A DNA stretch of 64,000 nucleotides. Origin: Endozoicomonas numazuensis. Lineage in GTDB: Bacteria > Pseudomonadota > Gammaproteobacteria > Pseudomonadales > Endozoicomonadaceae. The stretch spans positions 187,515 to 251,514 of the forward strand of contig NZ_JOKH01000003.1 of assembly GCF_000722635.1 (NCBI RefSeq), written 5' to 3'. The first letter of the stretch is position 1. Each line of letters begins with the position of its first letter. The notes under the pieces were generated by a model. That model was given only the letters and a program-made list of their open reading frames with translations. It was not told where the DNA came from and did not search any database. The position numbers and the translations under genes are program-made. Below, one piece after another: positions 38,630 through 47,300 of the stretch.

Positions 38630-39635
38630 GTTCACCTTCCTTATTACTGACCTCTTTGCCTTGCAACCCACTATCTCGTAACCAACGATTCGTTTGTTCC
38701 CATAACCGTCTTGCTGCTTCCTTATCGTTTGCATCGGAGCTGACCGGCGCTATCAGGCAATTAACGTAATAGTGCCCTCCTTCAGCCTCTTTATCCGTGG
38801 CACAATGCAGTTGCGTCTGTGCACCTTCCCGTGTCGATGCCATAAATGCCTCACCCAGCCTGGAAGAAATGGTTAACAACCACTTCAAGAAGGGCTGCTC
38901 TTCAAGCCCCCTTTTTGCAATGTTCGAGGTGGCCCCACTCTTCAGCGCAGGGTGCAGGCTGTAGCTTTTTATATTGTCTGTTGCATTAAAACGTCGATGG
39001 AGTTCATTACTGAAGTGCATCGTCGCCAGTTTTGACAACCCATAAGCCTGCCATGATTCGTACGGACGATCGGGGTTGAACAAAAGCGTGTTGTTACCCC
39101 GTGAATGCAACTGAGAAACCACATTTACAATCCGCGCTTCGCCATGCTCTCGTCCAGTTTTACGCAGCAGAGGCAGGAGTTCATCTGTCAAATGGGCTGT
39201 GCCGAGGTGGTTTATGCGCCAATGCATTTCATGGCCATCTTCAGTCAGACGTGGCTCCTTCCATTTTGACAATAAATCCAGATGGATACCGGCGTTATTG
39301 ATCAAGGCATCAAGCCGTGAGCCGTAATTCGCTGTGTACCAGCTGACAAAATTTTGTACGGAGGCTGTATTGGCAAGATCAAGAGTGTGGCTGCCCAAAC
39401 TCACTTTATCTGCGGGTAGACCCAGCTCTTGTTTAAGTGTTGCTGCGACGTCCTGGGTGTCATTGCGCGTTGTTATGACGACAGATGCACCCCAGAGCAA
39501 GAGCTGCTTGGCGGTTTCATAACCCAGAGAGCCCGGTGCAGCCCCTGTAACAATCATATGCTTGCCCTTAAGATCAACCGGTTTAGCCATGGTGATTTTC
39601 TTAGAGGGCTTTTTCTTATTTTTGCGAAAGTTCAT
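38613..39635 (-). CDS. Short-chain dehydrogenase/reductase
   Basis: A 340-residue SDR. Cofactor motif IVTGAAPGSLGYETA (a variant with SLG in place of GIG), DLAN, NNAGIHLDLL, catalytic Ser in VVSQLHS and YGLSK with Tyr and Lys of the active site. It is longer than classical SDRs, like retinol-dehydrogenase/WWOX-type members, and has a basic N-terminal tail (FRKNKKKPSKK). It is in an operon with the SRPBCC gene. Substrate unknown. Confidence 0.85.
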   Translation of the reverse strand: MNFRKNKKKPSKKITMAKPVDLKGKHMIVTGAAPGSLGYETAKQLLLWGASVVITTRNDTQDVAATLKQELGLPADKVSLGSHTLDLANTASVQNFVSWYTANYGSRLDALINNAGIHLDLLSKWKEPRLTEDGHEMHWRINHLGTAHLTDELLPLLRKTGREHGEARIVNVVSQLHSRGNNTLLFNPDRPYESWQAYGLSKLATMHFSNELHRRFNATDNIKSYSLHPALKSGATSNIAKRGLEEQPFLKWLLTISSRLGEAFMASTREGAQTQLHCATDKEAEGGHYYVNCLIAPVSSDANDKEAARRLWEQTNRWLRDSGLQGKEVSNKEGEHVLEV

Positions 39636-39685
39636 GCTTTTACTCAGTTTAATTATTTTTCTGTTCGAGCCATTCAGGTGTTCAT

Positions 39686-40735
39686 TTAACAGGACATTGA
39701 CTTATTGTTTGAGTCAGAGGATATGACTGATGGTGTGCCCACTACTTGTTGCTCAAGTTGTTGCTCAAGTTGTTGCTCAAGTTGTTGCTCAAGTTGTTGC
39801 TCAAGCCGTTGTAAGGCATTCATTAAATGCTTTGCGGATTGATGGGCAGGCAATCTGTTCTGGTTAAGGGAGAAAACCTCCATCCCCAATAAAGGCTGAC
39901 ATTGATGATCTGACAGGGTTTGCAAGATCTCGACGAGAGGAATGCTTCCCTGCCCTGGCAACAGGCGACTGCACGAAGCCTCCTTCATCAAGACTTGTGC
40001 ATCTTTTCTACCTGTGTAGCCTTTTGAAGCGATGTGAAGCAATTTTCTAAAACCGATGGATCGGCTGCTTTCCCAGCCAGTGGCTAGCAGGGAAAGGTTG
40101 GCTTTAATATCCTGATGCCAAGTCAACGGCTGAGGTTGAGAAGAGATATCACACAGTTGAATATTACTGATGCGCCGAAGCTGCTGACGGCCCAGCCTTT
40201 TCAAATCCTGAACTCTACCGCCACTGCGGTAAAAGTGCAGACAGTCAAAAGTGACAGCGGCATTGTCTTGCCCTGAAGCCGAGATGAGTTCAAACAACGT
40301 AAGATAATCAGGAATAATCGTCCATGGCAGAATTTCAAAATCCACACGCAAACCATGCCTGGCTGCTCGCTGGCATACTCTGTAGACCGTCTCGGTGAGT
40401 GCTGTCTGGCTCAATTTCGGGGCAAAAGCAGGAGACACATTGATGCTCGGTGCTTCCAATGCTGTCGCAGCTTCATAAATCAGTGTTTCAGCCGCTGATT
40501 CATCGGGGCTGAACCAGTCCAATAATGGGTCAATGGTGACTACCTTGATCTCCCGTTCCCTGAGTCGTGCCTGCATATCTGCCACGCTGAGCTTTTCCCG
40601 GGTGCGGGCATTCAGGTAGTGATGTGGAAACAGGGATATAGCATCAAACCCCGCTGAGTGTGCAGCTTCGACTCGTTCGTGAAAACGGACATTGGGCAAA
40701 CTGCCCGCACAGAGAACCCGGGTCGTTGAATTCAT
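39686..40735 (-). CDS. Sugar phosphate isomerase/epimerase-like TIM-barrel protein
   Basis: A 349-residue protein of the AP-endonuclease-2/xylose-isomerase-like family. Strand/helix pattern RVEAAHSAGFDAISLFP, KVVTIDPLLDWF, LRVDFEILPW, AAVTFDCLHFYR and LLGMEVFSLN holds the typical metal-binding Glu, Asp and His. Near the C-terminus (about residues 313-333) a 12-bp DNA repeat encodes five LEQQ-type units. Similar proteins act on hydroxypyruvate, myo-inosose or dehydroshikimate; none can be preferred here. ATG 40735 is preferred over GTG 40747. Confidence 0.78.
   Translation of the reverse strand: MNSTTRVLCAGSLPNVRFHERVEAAHSAGFDAISLFPHHYLNARTREKLSVADMQARLREREIKVVTIDPLLDWFSPDESAAETLIYEAATALEAPSINVSPAFAPKLSQTALTETVYRVCQRAARHGLRVDFEILPWTIIPDYLTLFELISASGQDNAAVTFDCLHFYRSGGRVQDLKRLGRQQLRRISNIQLCDISSQPQPLTWHQDIKANLSLLATGWESSRSIGFRKLLHIASKGYTGRKDAQVLMKEASCSRLLPGQGSIPLVEILQTLSDHQCQPLLGMEVFSLNQNRLPAHQSAKHLMNALQRLEQQLEQQLEQQLEQQLEQQVVGTPSVISSDSNNKSMSC
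39749..39808. repeat. 12-bp tandem repeat, five units, in coding sequence
   Basis: Units TTGCTCAAGTTG at 39749, 39761, 39773 and 39785 and a last TTGCTCAAGCCG at 39797. Each adds four residues (EQQL) without changing frame, so copy number could vary between strains. Confidence 0.9.
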
Positions 40736-40761
40736 CACTTGAACCACTCTCCCTGATGTTA

Positions 40762-41051
40762 TTATTGATTGGGTTTGGCCATGGGCGCTACAGCCACTCG
40801 CGTGATCAAACCAGGAATCAGCTGATAGAGCCGTGTAATGACTTTGTTGATCGCCGGGAAAATAATAGAACGATCATTGTTCTCAATATACCGGGGTAAT
40901 CGGAACAAAGTGCATTGAGCGCATCGGTATTGATATCTGCGGCATAAACAATAGACCCCTGCTCCGAAAACAGTTCACAGATTCCACGGCCTATACCTGA
41001 CGCTCCGCCAGTCACCAGCAGGGTTTTACCCATGATAGAGGTTGTGCCCAT
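40762..41051 (-). pseudogene. Internally deleted short-chain dehydrogenase
   Basis: The frame from ATG 41051 gives a good SDR N-terminus (LLVTGGASGIGRGICELF, then SIVYAADINTDAL) for about 58 residues and then becomes random. In another frame the DNA down to 40762 encodes a good SDR C-terminus (SIIFPAINKVITRLYQLIPG, LITRVAVAPMAKPNQ, stop). The middle 150 or so residues with the active site are missing. The start overlaps the TetR stop (TAATG), so an intact TetR-SDR operon existed. Confidence 0.8.
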
Positions 41052-41665
41052 TATTCGTTCCTTGGTTGGGGAGTAGACGAAGGGAGGTGAAAAATCGGGC
41101 AGAGCACTGCTTTCAAATAGGTTCGGAGTGACTCTTCTGTCTGTGTAAAATGAGAAGGCTGACTGATCAGGGATATCGTGATTCTGCCTAACCAGTCAGC
41201 CAGCAAAGGCAGCGGCAACTTGCTGGAAACAAGACCCTTGCTTTCTGCGTTGGCATAATGATGAGTTAGGGATTGCTCAACCAGATCAGTGAGAATATTC
41301 AGAGGAAGCCCATCATCCTGTTGTGCTCCGGATGAATCTCCGTAAAGAATATGCTGCATTTCGAAGTTATTGCGTCGTCGCATCAAGAACAGAATGCTTT
41401 CTAATACCACCTCTTCCAGATTGTCGTAGTAACGGGTGATCACCTCGAGTTCTGACAGAGCTTGATTGGCATCTCTGAGCAATACTTTATTCAGTAACTC
41501 ACGACGGTTCCCTGCATAACGATAAACTGTCGTACGACTCATACCCGCTTCAGCAGCTACTTGCTCCAAAGTCGTATTTTCTACACCGTAAACGCCATAA
41601 CAGTGAATCGTTGCCTTCAGAATACACTCATGAGTTGCGCGGGCTTTTGTAGTGCTTTTAGACAT
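41051..41665 (-). CDS. TetR-family transcriptional regulator
   Basis: A 204-residue repressor-type protein. N-terminal HTH at about residues 10-55: ILKATIHCYGVYGVENTTLEQVAAEAG and MSRTTVYRYAGNRRELL. The C-terminal ligand domain is variable. The start at 41665 (MSKSTTKARA) fits family length; an upstream ATG at 41704 is also open. It is coupled to the broken SDR gene and probably regulated it and neighbours. Confidence 0.9.
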   Translation of the reverse strand: MSKSTTKARATHECILKATIHCYGVYGVENTTLEQVAAEAGMSRTTVYRYAGNRRELLNKVLLRDANQALSELEVITRYYDNLEEVVLESILFLMRRRNNFEMQHILYGDSSGAQQDDGLPLNILTDLVEQSLTHHYANAESKGLVSSKLPLPLLADWLGRITISLISQPSHFTQTEESLRTYLKAVLCPIFHLPSSTPQPRNE

Positions 41666-41941
41666 AAAGTTTCTCAATACTGCCTTTTCTTTCGCAATGG
41701 ACACTGTGTCCTTTCGCCATACGCCAGAGCAGTTATGACTCAGCCTTTTAAAAACCGATGACCCTTTCCTGCCAATGACAGACGATCCAAAGCTATAAGA
41801 AAAATCTCAAAGTGGTATTTTATTGTATTTAATCCCATTTTATGAAAGATTGTGAAGCACTTTTAGATAAAGATGTTTTTTATTTCGCAGGAAGCTGGAT
41901 TTTTCTGCTCATGAATTTCACTAATCAATGAGTCCACGGTC

Positions 41942-42259
41942 ATGAAAATAACAATAAGCCGCTTACTCCTGATGGTGTTCCTGACGACACTGAACGCTTA
42001 TGAAATGACCACAGAAAAACCTAATATTATCGTGATGGAGGCAGACGACCTTGGGTGGGCCGATGTAGGCTTTCATGGCAATCAGGATATAGACACTCCC
42101 TCTCTGGATAAGCTGGCAGCTCAGGGTGTGCAACTGGATCGTTTTTATACAACCCCTATATGTTCACCTACACGTGCTGCTCTTATGACTGGCCGCGACC
42201 CTATGCGCCTGGGTATTGCTTATGCGGTTGTCATACCATGGAGTAAGAGGGTGTCTTAA
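41942..42259 (+). pseudogene. Arylsulfatase, N-terminal fragment cut by an IS remnant
   Basis: About 99 residues of a family S1 sulfatase: signal peptide (LLLMVFLTTLNAYE), NIIVMEADDLGWADVGFHG with metal-binding Asp pair, and the formylglycine motif CSPTRAALMTGR (Cys74). The sulfatase pattern stops at GIAYAVVIPW, after which IS-derived DNA (agggtgtcttaaaag) continues to a chance stop. No C-terminal part is found downstream. The intact family removes sulfate from polysaccharides, common in marine bacteria. Confidence 0.85.
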
Positions 42260-42269
42260 AAGCCAAAAT

Positions 42270-43083
42270 TCAAACCCAGTGAGGCGCTTTGCTCGGTGTA
42301 GAATGACACTTCATTGGGACTCTTTCCCAGCTGTCCATTTTTTCTATAAATGGGTGACACTTCTCAAACAACACCCAGAGAAGCCAGTTGTACCATAAAA
42401 TAGCGTAAATATTGGCCTTTACAGCCCTACTCAGGTTGTAAGCCAGCAAGTGCAAACCAAATTCCAGTTTAACCTTTTCCAGCCCCTTGCGACGGAAGCG
42501 GTTTAATTCCTGTACATCCCGTAAATAGGCAAACACAGGTTCAACCATCGCCTTCCTTTTGCTGAAAGACTTTTTGGCTTTCGGATGCTGCATAACCTAC
42601 CTCAGTGCATCTTTAGCATCATCCATTGCATAGCGCTTTATGCGCCGCCCCTTCTTATTGCTCGTGCATTTATCTTTGAGAAGGCAGCTTTCGCAAGGCC
42701 CATTGCCATATATCTTCTGCTCCTTTGTGCGAGCGCTCCCTTTTATCTTACCAATGGGAATCAACTCATCTTTTGGACAACAGCTTCAGGCTCTGTAGGG
42801 CTTACGACAGCACTATCACCAGCCAGACAACTTCCATCGGAGTCTGTTTTTTTGAGAACGGCTCGTGTCAGGCTTTCAAAGAAAGCACCGGTCATGGACT
42901 CGCTGTGCATATTGATGAAGCGACCAATAATGGCATGGTCTGGAAAAATCCCTCCGGTAACCCACATACAGCCAAGATCGACACGGGCTAATCGTTCCAG
43001 AGTTCTCAACGAGGTAATGCCTTGCATAATGCCATAGAGAATCAAACCCATCATATTACGGGGTGAATAAGGAGGACCTCCTT
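42270..43083 (-). pseudogene. IS1182-family transposase remnant
   Basis: Three pieces in order on the bottom strand: 43083-42761 (PPYSPRNMMGLILYG, GGIFPDHAIIGRF), a second frame at about 42755-42598 (CESCLLKDKCTSNKKGRR, the zinc-like Cys cluster), a TAG-type break, and 42593-42270 (MVEPVFAYLRDVQELNRFRR, LEFGLHLLAYNLSRA). The N-terminus and the catalytic middle are missing, with a frameshift and a stop. The element is dead; its insertion truncated the sulfatase. Confidence 0.82.
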
Positions 43084-43104
43084 CTAGGAGGCTGACCGAG
43101 AATA

Positions 43105-43270
43105 TAGGAGGCTGACCGAGAATAGCGTCCGAGCATAAAATTCAGTAGAACGAGTCAGCTTTTTCACTGAATTTGTGCGAATAGTTGACCTATTTAAGCA
43201 AATTCAGTGGAAAAGATGGCCGTTCTTTCTGAATTTTAGGCCGGACTGTCTATTCTCGGTCAGCCTCCTA
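43105..43270. mobile_element. 166-bp palindromic MITE-like element
   Basis: Terminal inverted repeats of 21 bp (43105-43125 and 43250-43270; both begin TAGGAGGCTGACCGAG) and inner matching arms (TAAAATTCAG/CTGAATTTTA; CACTGAATTTG/CAAATTCAGTG) make almost the whole element one hairpin around a loop of about 23 nt. A further 20-bp copy of the left end lies at 43085-43104. It interrupts an IS66 tnpB. Confidence 0.8.
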
Positions 43271-43426
43271 GTTGCCTTTGCGGTTGATGAACACAAACAG
43301 CTGGCCACTGAGAGGATCTTCCTGAAGCTGGCTCTTGACCAGTGCTAACAGCCCGTCATAGGACTTTCGCATATCGGTGGGCTGGGTGCACAACCACACT
43401 CGGACACCGGATACAGGGAAGAACAT
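43268..43426 (-). pseudogene. IS66-family TnpB fragment
   Basis: About 52 residues: MFFPVSGVRVWLCTQPTDMR, KSYDGLLALVKSQL, DPLSGQLFVFINRKGN, the N-terminal half of the IS66 accessory protein TnpB. It is cut at the MITE end, which supplies the stop. The missing half is not on the other side. Confidence 0.85.
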
Positions 43427-43435
43427 GTTACTGGC

Positions 43436-43500
43436 GCACCCTGAGGATGACATTGCCGGGCAGCATAATCATAAATTGCCAGTGTTGAAAGACGTCCTTA
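43436..43500 (-). pseudogene. IS66-family TnpA C-terminal scrap
   Basis: Directly upstream of tnpB a frame ends FMIMLPGNVILRVRQ and stop, which resembles the end of the IS66 first ORF. Only a short piece is left. Confidence 0.45.
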
Positions 43501-43582
43501 AATGACCGGTTACTATATGATCATGCAAGCTACCAGGAGACCGTCGAACTTAAGACTGTCCTATTGCGGCTCGCAACAGATA

Positions 43583-45421
43583 TCAGTCTTCAGTGTTGCC
43601 ATCAAACAACCTATGCATAGCTTCATGGATATCATCGTCAACAGGAGAATCTTCTATCTGGCCTGTTCTTTTTTGTGCAGATTCATACTGTAAAAAATAC
43701 TCCCGCAGCTCATGAGCTGTTATTCTCTGATCTCTTTTATGAGTGCACTCTACGCTCATCAGCTTTAAAAACTCAGAGTCGTTATGCAAATCACGAACCT
43801 TATCTTTATCTAATGGGTTTACACCGCAATTACTGAGTCTGATACTGGCCTGGGAGAACACATCAGGGGTCAATATTTTAAAAAAGAAGCCATGATAATT
43901 TGAGTGATCTTCTCCTTCTAACATCGCTCTAAATACCTCGTATCCCTTATCATTTAAATCTTGTGCCCCCGATAAGAAAAACATCACTACGCCTATCCCA
44001 TAAATATCCGATGCCTGCACTATTCCTTTTGATTGATAGCCTGCTTCAGGCTCAATAAAATCTCGATTCCCCCGAGAGCACAGTATTGGATGATCAAGAG
44101 TCAATCCAAAATCACTGATTTTCACGAGATAAAAACTTCCGTATTTTTTTAGAAGAATGTTATGGATAGATATATCGGCATGAATGATCCCTTTACTGTG
44201 TATAAAGGCAATAGCAGCAGATATTTGATAAGCAATTGAAAATATTTGCTGCTTAATTTTAGGAAATTTATCGACTACCAGTTCGGTCAGCGAACAATCC
44301 ATACGTTCAAGAATAATTATTTTGCCAAAATAGCTCTTTGTCGATACTTTTAAATACCCTAACATTTTAATTATATTTCGATGATTCAGCTGTTTTAAAA
44401 AACTTACCTCATTGACACTATGCCGCATGTCAGATTGTTCACTACAACAAATTTTAGCAACTATTTTTTTGGGCTTTCCGGGAGGATAAAGGCTTTTAAC
44501 AACCGTTTCTCCTACAATAAATATATGCTTTCTTTTATATAATATCTGACATTGATGCCCTAGGTTGTAGTCAGCAATTGCTCTACAAATCCGTCTTTGA
44601 GATTCGCCTTTCCTTACATAACAATCAACGCCAAACTTTGATACGACATTATATTGTATTGCAGTTTTCTGAGGATCAGAAACATCGTCTATTAAACCAT
44701 AATGTGTAATTTGAGAACCTGACGAGCTTGTATCTATATCACTGCTGACGCTGCTACTATCGCTGTCACTGCTAGATTCATAGCTTCCGCTACTATTTAC
44801 ATCGCAATCTTCATCCTCATCACTACTTTCATCACTACTTTCATCACCACTTTCATCACAGCCATTATCGAAACTGTTATTACCTTCGGAATTATTACCT
44901 GATGCTAAAACGATTAATTTAATGGACGTGAATGCATAGGTATTATCTAATAGATCCCCTTGCCCATAATCGATAAGATCGGACTCAGCAAACGAAATAT
45001 ATTCACCCTTTACATTCATATTATCATGAAAAGATATAGGCTCATCGGCATGAGTTTTTATGAAAAACTGAATAACACTGTTCTCAGTAATAATTTTTGT
45101 TTTTTCTAAAAAAATGAGTAATTTATTAATATAGCTTTCATCCGAAAACAGATAGTTTTCTAACTCACTGGCAAATTCATCCGCCTTATCATTATCCTGT
45201 CTGAAAGATAAATAGGAGCTTCTGCTATAGTCTGATTTAAATAGAGTCAAGCCAAAAAGAGTGAGCAACAGGTCAAGTGGTATTGGCTGATACATTTTTG
45301 TTGATGCATAACTCTGGGCAGAAGAAATCTCTGTCATTGTCATTGCGTTAAGCATTGTAGAAATGAACAGAAGGCCAGAGAAAAAAAGACTGTGACTCTT
45401 CAGTCTGAAAGAAGACATCAT
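43583..45421 (-). CDS. Exported eukaryote-like protein kinase
   Basis: A 612-residue protein. Residues 1-27 look like a Sec signal peptide (SLFFSGLLFISTMLNAM). Residues about 28-175 are of unknown type; about 185-240 is an acidic Ser/Asp low-complexity linker. The kinase domain spans about 300-570: VVKSLYPPGKPKKIVAKI (ATP lysine), NEVSFLKQLNHRNIIKMLGY (helix C Glu), IHADISIHNILLKK (HxD catalytic loop with Asn; Ala replaces Arg), SDFGLTLDHP (DFG) and a degenerate APE region. Catalytic residues are present, so it may be active. It is AT-rich compared with neighbours and flanked by IS debris, suggesting transfer. Export makes a host-directed effector role plausible (inference). Confidence 0.82.
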   Translation of the reverse strand: MMSSFRLKSHSLFFSGLLFISTMLNAMTMTEISSAQSYASTKMYQPIPLDLLLTLFGLTLFKSDYSRSSYLSFRQDNDKADEFASELENYLFSDESYINKLLIFLEKTKIITENSVIQFFIKTHADEPISFHDNMNVKGEYISFAESDLIDYGQGDLLDNTYAFTSIKLIVLASGNNSEGNNSFDNGCDESGDESSDESSDEDEDCDVNSSGSYESSSDSDSSSVSSDIDTSSSGSQITHYGLIDDVSDPQKTAIQYNVVSKFGVDCYVRKGESQRRICRAIADYNLGHQCQILYKRKHIFIVGETVVKSLYPPGKPKKIVAKICCSEQSDMRHSVNEVSFLKQLNHRNIIKMLGYLKVSTKSYFGKIIILERMDCSLTELVVDKFPKIKQQIFSIAYQISAAIAFIHSKGIIHADISIHNILLKKYGSFYLVKISDFGLTLDHPILCSRGNRDFIEPEAGYQSKGIVQASDIYGIGVVMFFLSGAQDLNDKGYEVFRAMLEGEDHSNYHGFFFKILTPDVFSQASIRLSNCGVNPLDKDKVRDLHNDSEFLKLMSVECTHKRDQRITAHELREYFLQYESAQKRTGQIEDSPVDDDIHEAMHRLFDGNTED

Positions 45422-45891
45422 AACATCCTATAAAACCAATAAGCTTAAACCAAACTTTGAGACTTATGTATTAGCTTTAATAATGTGACTTATTTTTAGT
45501 TTATAAATCACATTCCAACAACCCTCAAACAACGTAGCAGGTATTTCCCCCCCCGACCCCCCTCCCTGCCTTCAGAATTATTGATTCAACAGATTATTCG
45601 CTGGATTAATACAAAAAAATTCCACCCCACCAGCCTTATGTCACCTCCTCCAAAGAGGCAGGAACCACTCTTCAGAATACTTTTTAAGGTCAGCCAGCCA
45701 TACCGCCTGGTCAAAACACCCTTCTGCCTGCTTTCAGCTCAGCTATTTTTAACCGATATTACCTAAATGTCTGGCCGTGAATGAGTGCCTCAGCCTTAAG
45801 CCCAGCAAAAACAAAAGCTCTGTTAATATTTTGCTTTGGGCTCATAGTGCTGACGACAACAAAACAACAACAGAGCTTAAACGATAGAAAC
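45422..45891. promoter_or_regulatory. Intergenic region and structured terC leader
   Basis: 470 bp between the kinase and terC starts. Near 45548 there is a C8 run in a C-rich stretch. The last 95 bases form two interleaved stems (see next entry). A frame extends terC upstream to 45781, but the residues there do not look like the family. Confidence 0.5.
45799..45878 (+). promoter_or_regulatory. Interleaved stems in the terC 5' leader (riboswitch candidate)
   Basis: Stem A pairs AGCCCAGCAAAA (45799-45810) with TTTTGCTTTGGGCT (45829-45842; two-base bulge). Stem B pairs AAGCTCTGTT (45815-45824), which lies in the loop of A, with AACAGAGCTT (45869-45878), 13 bases before the ATG. The arms alternate A1-B1-A2-B2, so both stems together would be a pseudoknot. 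TerC-family genes are often under Mn-sensing yybP-ykoY riboswitches, but I do not recognise that consensus. Confidence 0.55.
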
Positions 45892-46608
45892 ATGACTGAA
45901 CTTCTTCTAACCCCGGAGCCCTGGATTGCTCTGGCAACATTGACGATCCTGGAGATCATTCTGGGCATCGACAACATTATTTTTATTACAATCGTTGTTG
46001 ATAAACTGCCCGAGCATCAACGTAACAGTGCCCGCAGGCTGGGATTGTTACTGGCTATGTTCACACGAATCGCCCTGTTGCTCTCCATTACCTGGATCAT
46101 GAGTCTCACGGTTCCTCTCTTCCACCTGTTCGATCATGCTATTTCGGGTCGGGATCTGATTCTTCTGGGTGGCGGCCTCTTCCTGCTGGCAAAATCGACA
46201 CATGAAATCCATGATTCTATTGAGCCCGGAGAGGATGAAGGCCCTAACCTTAAGCCAAGAGGCTATGTCATTACCCTTGTCCAGATTGCGCTGATCGATA
46301 TCGTTTTCTCCCTGGACTCAGTGATCACCGCAGTCGGGCTGGCAGAACACTTGTGGGTCATGGTCACTGCCATTATTATTTCAGTGGGTATTATGATGTT
46401 TGCGGCAGCCCCTATCGGAGAGTTTGTCAGCAACCACCCTACATTCAAAATGCTCGCGCTCTCATTCCTGATTCTGGTTGGCGTCTCTCTTATGGGAGAA
46501 GGTCTGGACTTCCATATCCCGAAAGGCTACATCTACTTTGCCATGGCGTTTTCCCTTGCTGTCGAGATGCTCAATAGTCGCTTGCGATCGCGACAATCCG
46601 GGCAGTAA
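45892..46608 (+). CDS. TerC-family integral membrane protein
   Basis: A 238-residue membrane protein with about seven hydrophobic helices. The two internal-repeat motifs with acidic membrane residues are clear: LEIILGIDNIIFITIV (about 19-34) and IDIVFSLDSVITAVG (about 134-148). The family is linked to metal (manganese, calcium) export and tellurite resistance. The start at 45892 (MTELLLTPEPW) fits relatives. It is first in a rightward row with HAD, lipoprotein and EIIC genes. Confidence 0.88.
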   Translation: MTELLLTPEPWIALATLTILEIILGIDNIIFITIVVDKLPEHQRNSARRLGLLLAMFTRIALLLSITWIMSLTVPLFHLFDHAISGRDLILLGGGLFLLAKSTHEIHDSIEPGEDEGPNLKPRGYVITLVQIALIDIVFSLDSVITAVGLAEHLWVMVTAIIISVGIMMFAAAPIGEFVSNHPTFKMLALSFLILVGVSLMGEGLDFHIPKGYIYFAMAFSLAVEMLNSRLRSRQSGQ

Positions 46609-46660
46609 TAGCAGATCATTCGCCACACACTGAATAACACCACTGACATCTGGAGCTGTT

Positions 46661-47284
46661 ATGTCCTGCCCAATTCTGTTTGACATGGACGGTGTGATTG
46701 CCGATTCCTGGGAACCCTTTTTCTCATTCTGGTCCGAGGTTCTGATCAATCTGGGTGCAGAAGAGATGGCGACGGAAGAACAAATACTGGCATTGTTCGA
46801 AGGCAATTTTTTTGAAGAATTGAGCCACAAGGTACCTGGCAACTGGATGCAACCCGCTTTTCTGAGCCATGCCCGCCTGGCCCATTTACAATTTATGAAG
46901 AAATGCCCATCAATCCCTCATGTCAGCGAGGGTTTGCAGCACCTTTCTCAAGACTTCCCTCTTTATCTGGTCACCTCCAACTTTGCAGAAGCGGCTGAAC
47001 ACTTTCTGGAAAACCAGAACATTGGCTGCTTCAGAGAAGTACTGGGAATGGAACACAGCTTCAGCAAAACAGACAAAATCCGGACTGTTATGAAGCAGCA
47101 TTCGGATCAGCCCTGCTACTTCATCAGCGACACTTCCGGAGACCTTCACGAAGCCCGTAAAGCCGGAGCTATTCCTGTTGCTGCGGCATGGGGATGGCAT
47201 GATCGTCCAACACTGGAAGCGGCAAATCCTGCCTTCATACTTGACACCCCCCCTGAACTGCTAGAATTCAGAACTCACATTTAA
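46661..47284 (+). CDS. HAD-superfamily hydrolase (phosphoglycolate phosphatase-like)
   Basis: A 207-residue HAD enzyme with motif I FDMDGVIADS (nucleophile Asp8), motif II LVTSN, motif III Lys in FSKTDKI and motif IV ISDTSGDLHEA. The cap is of the helical C1 type (residues about 16-85). GGAG precedes the ATG. Probably a small-metabolite phosphatase; substrate unknown. 52 bp after terC and 16 bp before the lipoprotein gene, so co-transcribed. Confidence 0.88.
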   Translation: MSCPILFDMDGVIADSWEPFFSFWSEVLINLGAEEMATEEQILALFEGNFFEELSHKVPGNWMQPAFLSHARLAHLQFMKKCPSIPHVSEGLQHLSQDFPLYLVTSNFAEAAEHFLENQNIGCFREVLGMEHSFSKTDKIRTVMKQHSDQPCYFISDTSGDLHEARKAGAIPVAAAWGWHDRPTLEAANPAFILDTPPELLEFRTHI

Positions 47285-47300
47285 AGCTCAACAGGTCCCC

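Noticed and set aside
39749-39808. Possible CRISPR-like array
   Set aside because: 12-bp units are contiguous, without spacers, and inside a coding frame.
42725-42991. Top-strand frames over the IS1182 remnant
   Set aside because: The opposite strand matches transposase; these are shadows.
45799-45891. yybP-ykoY manganese riboswitch
   Set aside because: The leader is structured but I cannot find the conserved sequence of that class; kept as an unclassified candidate.
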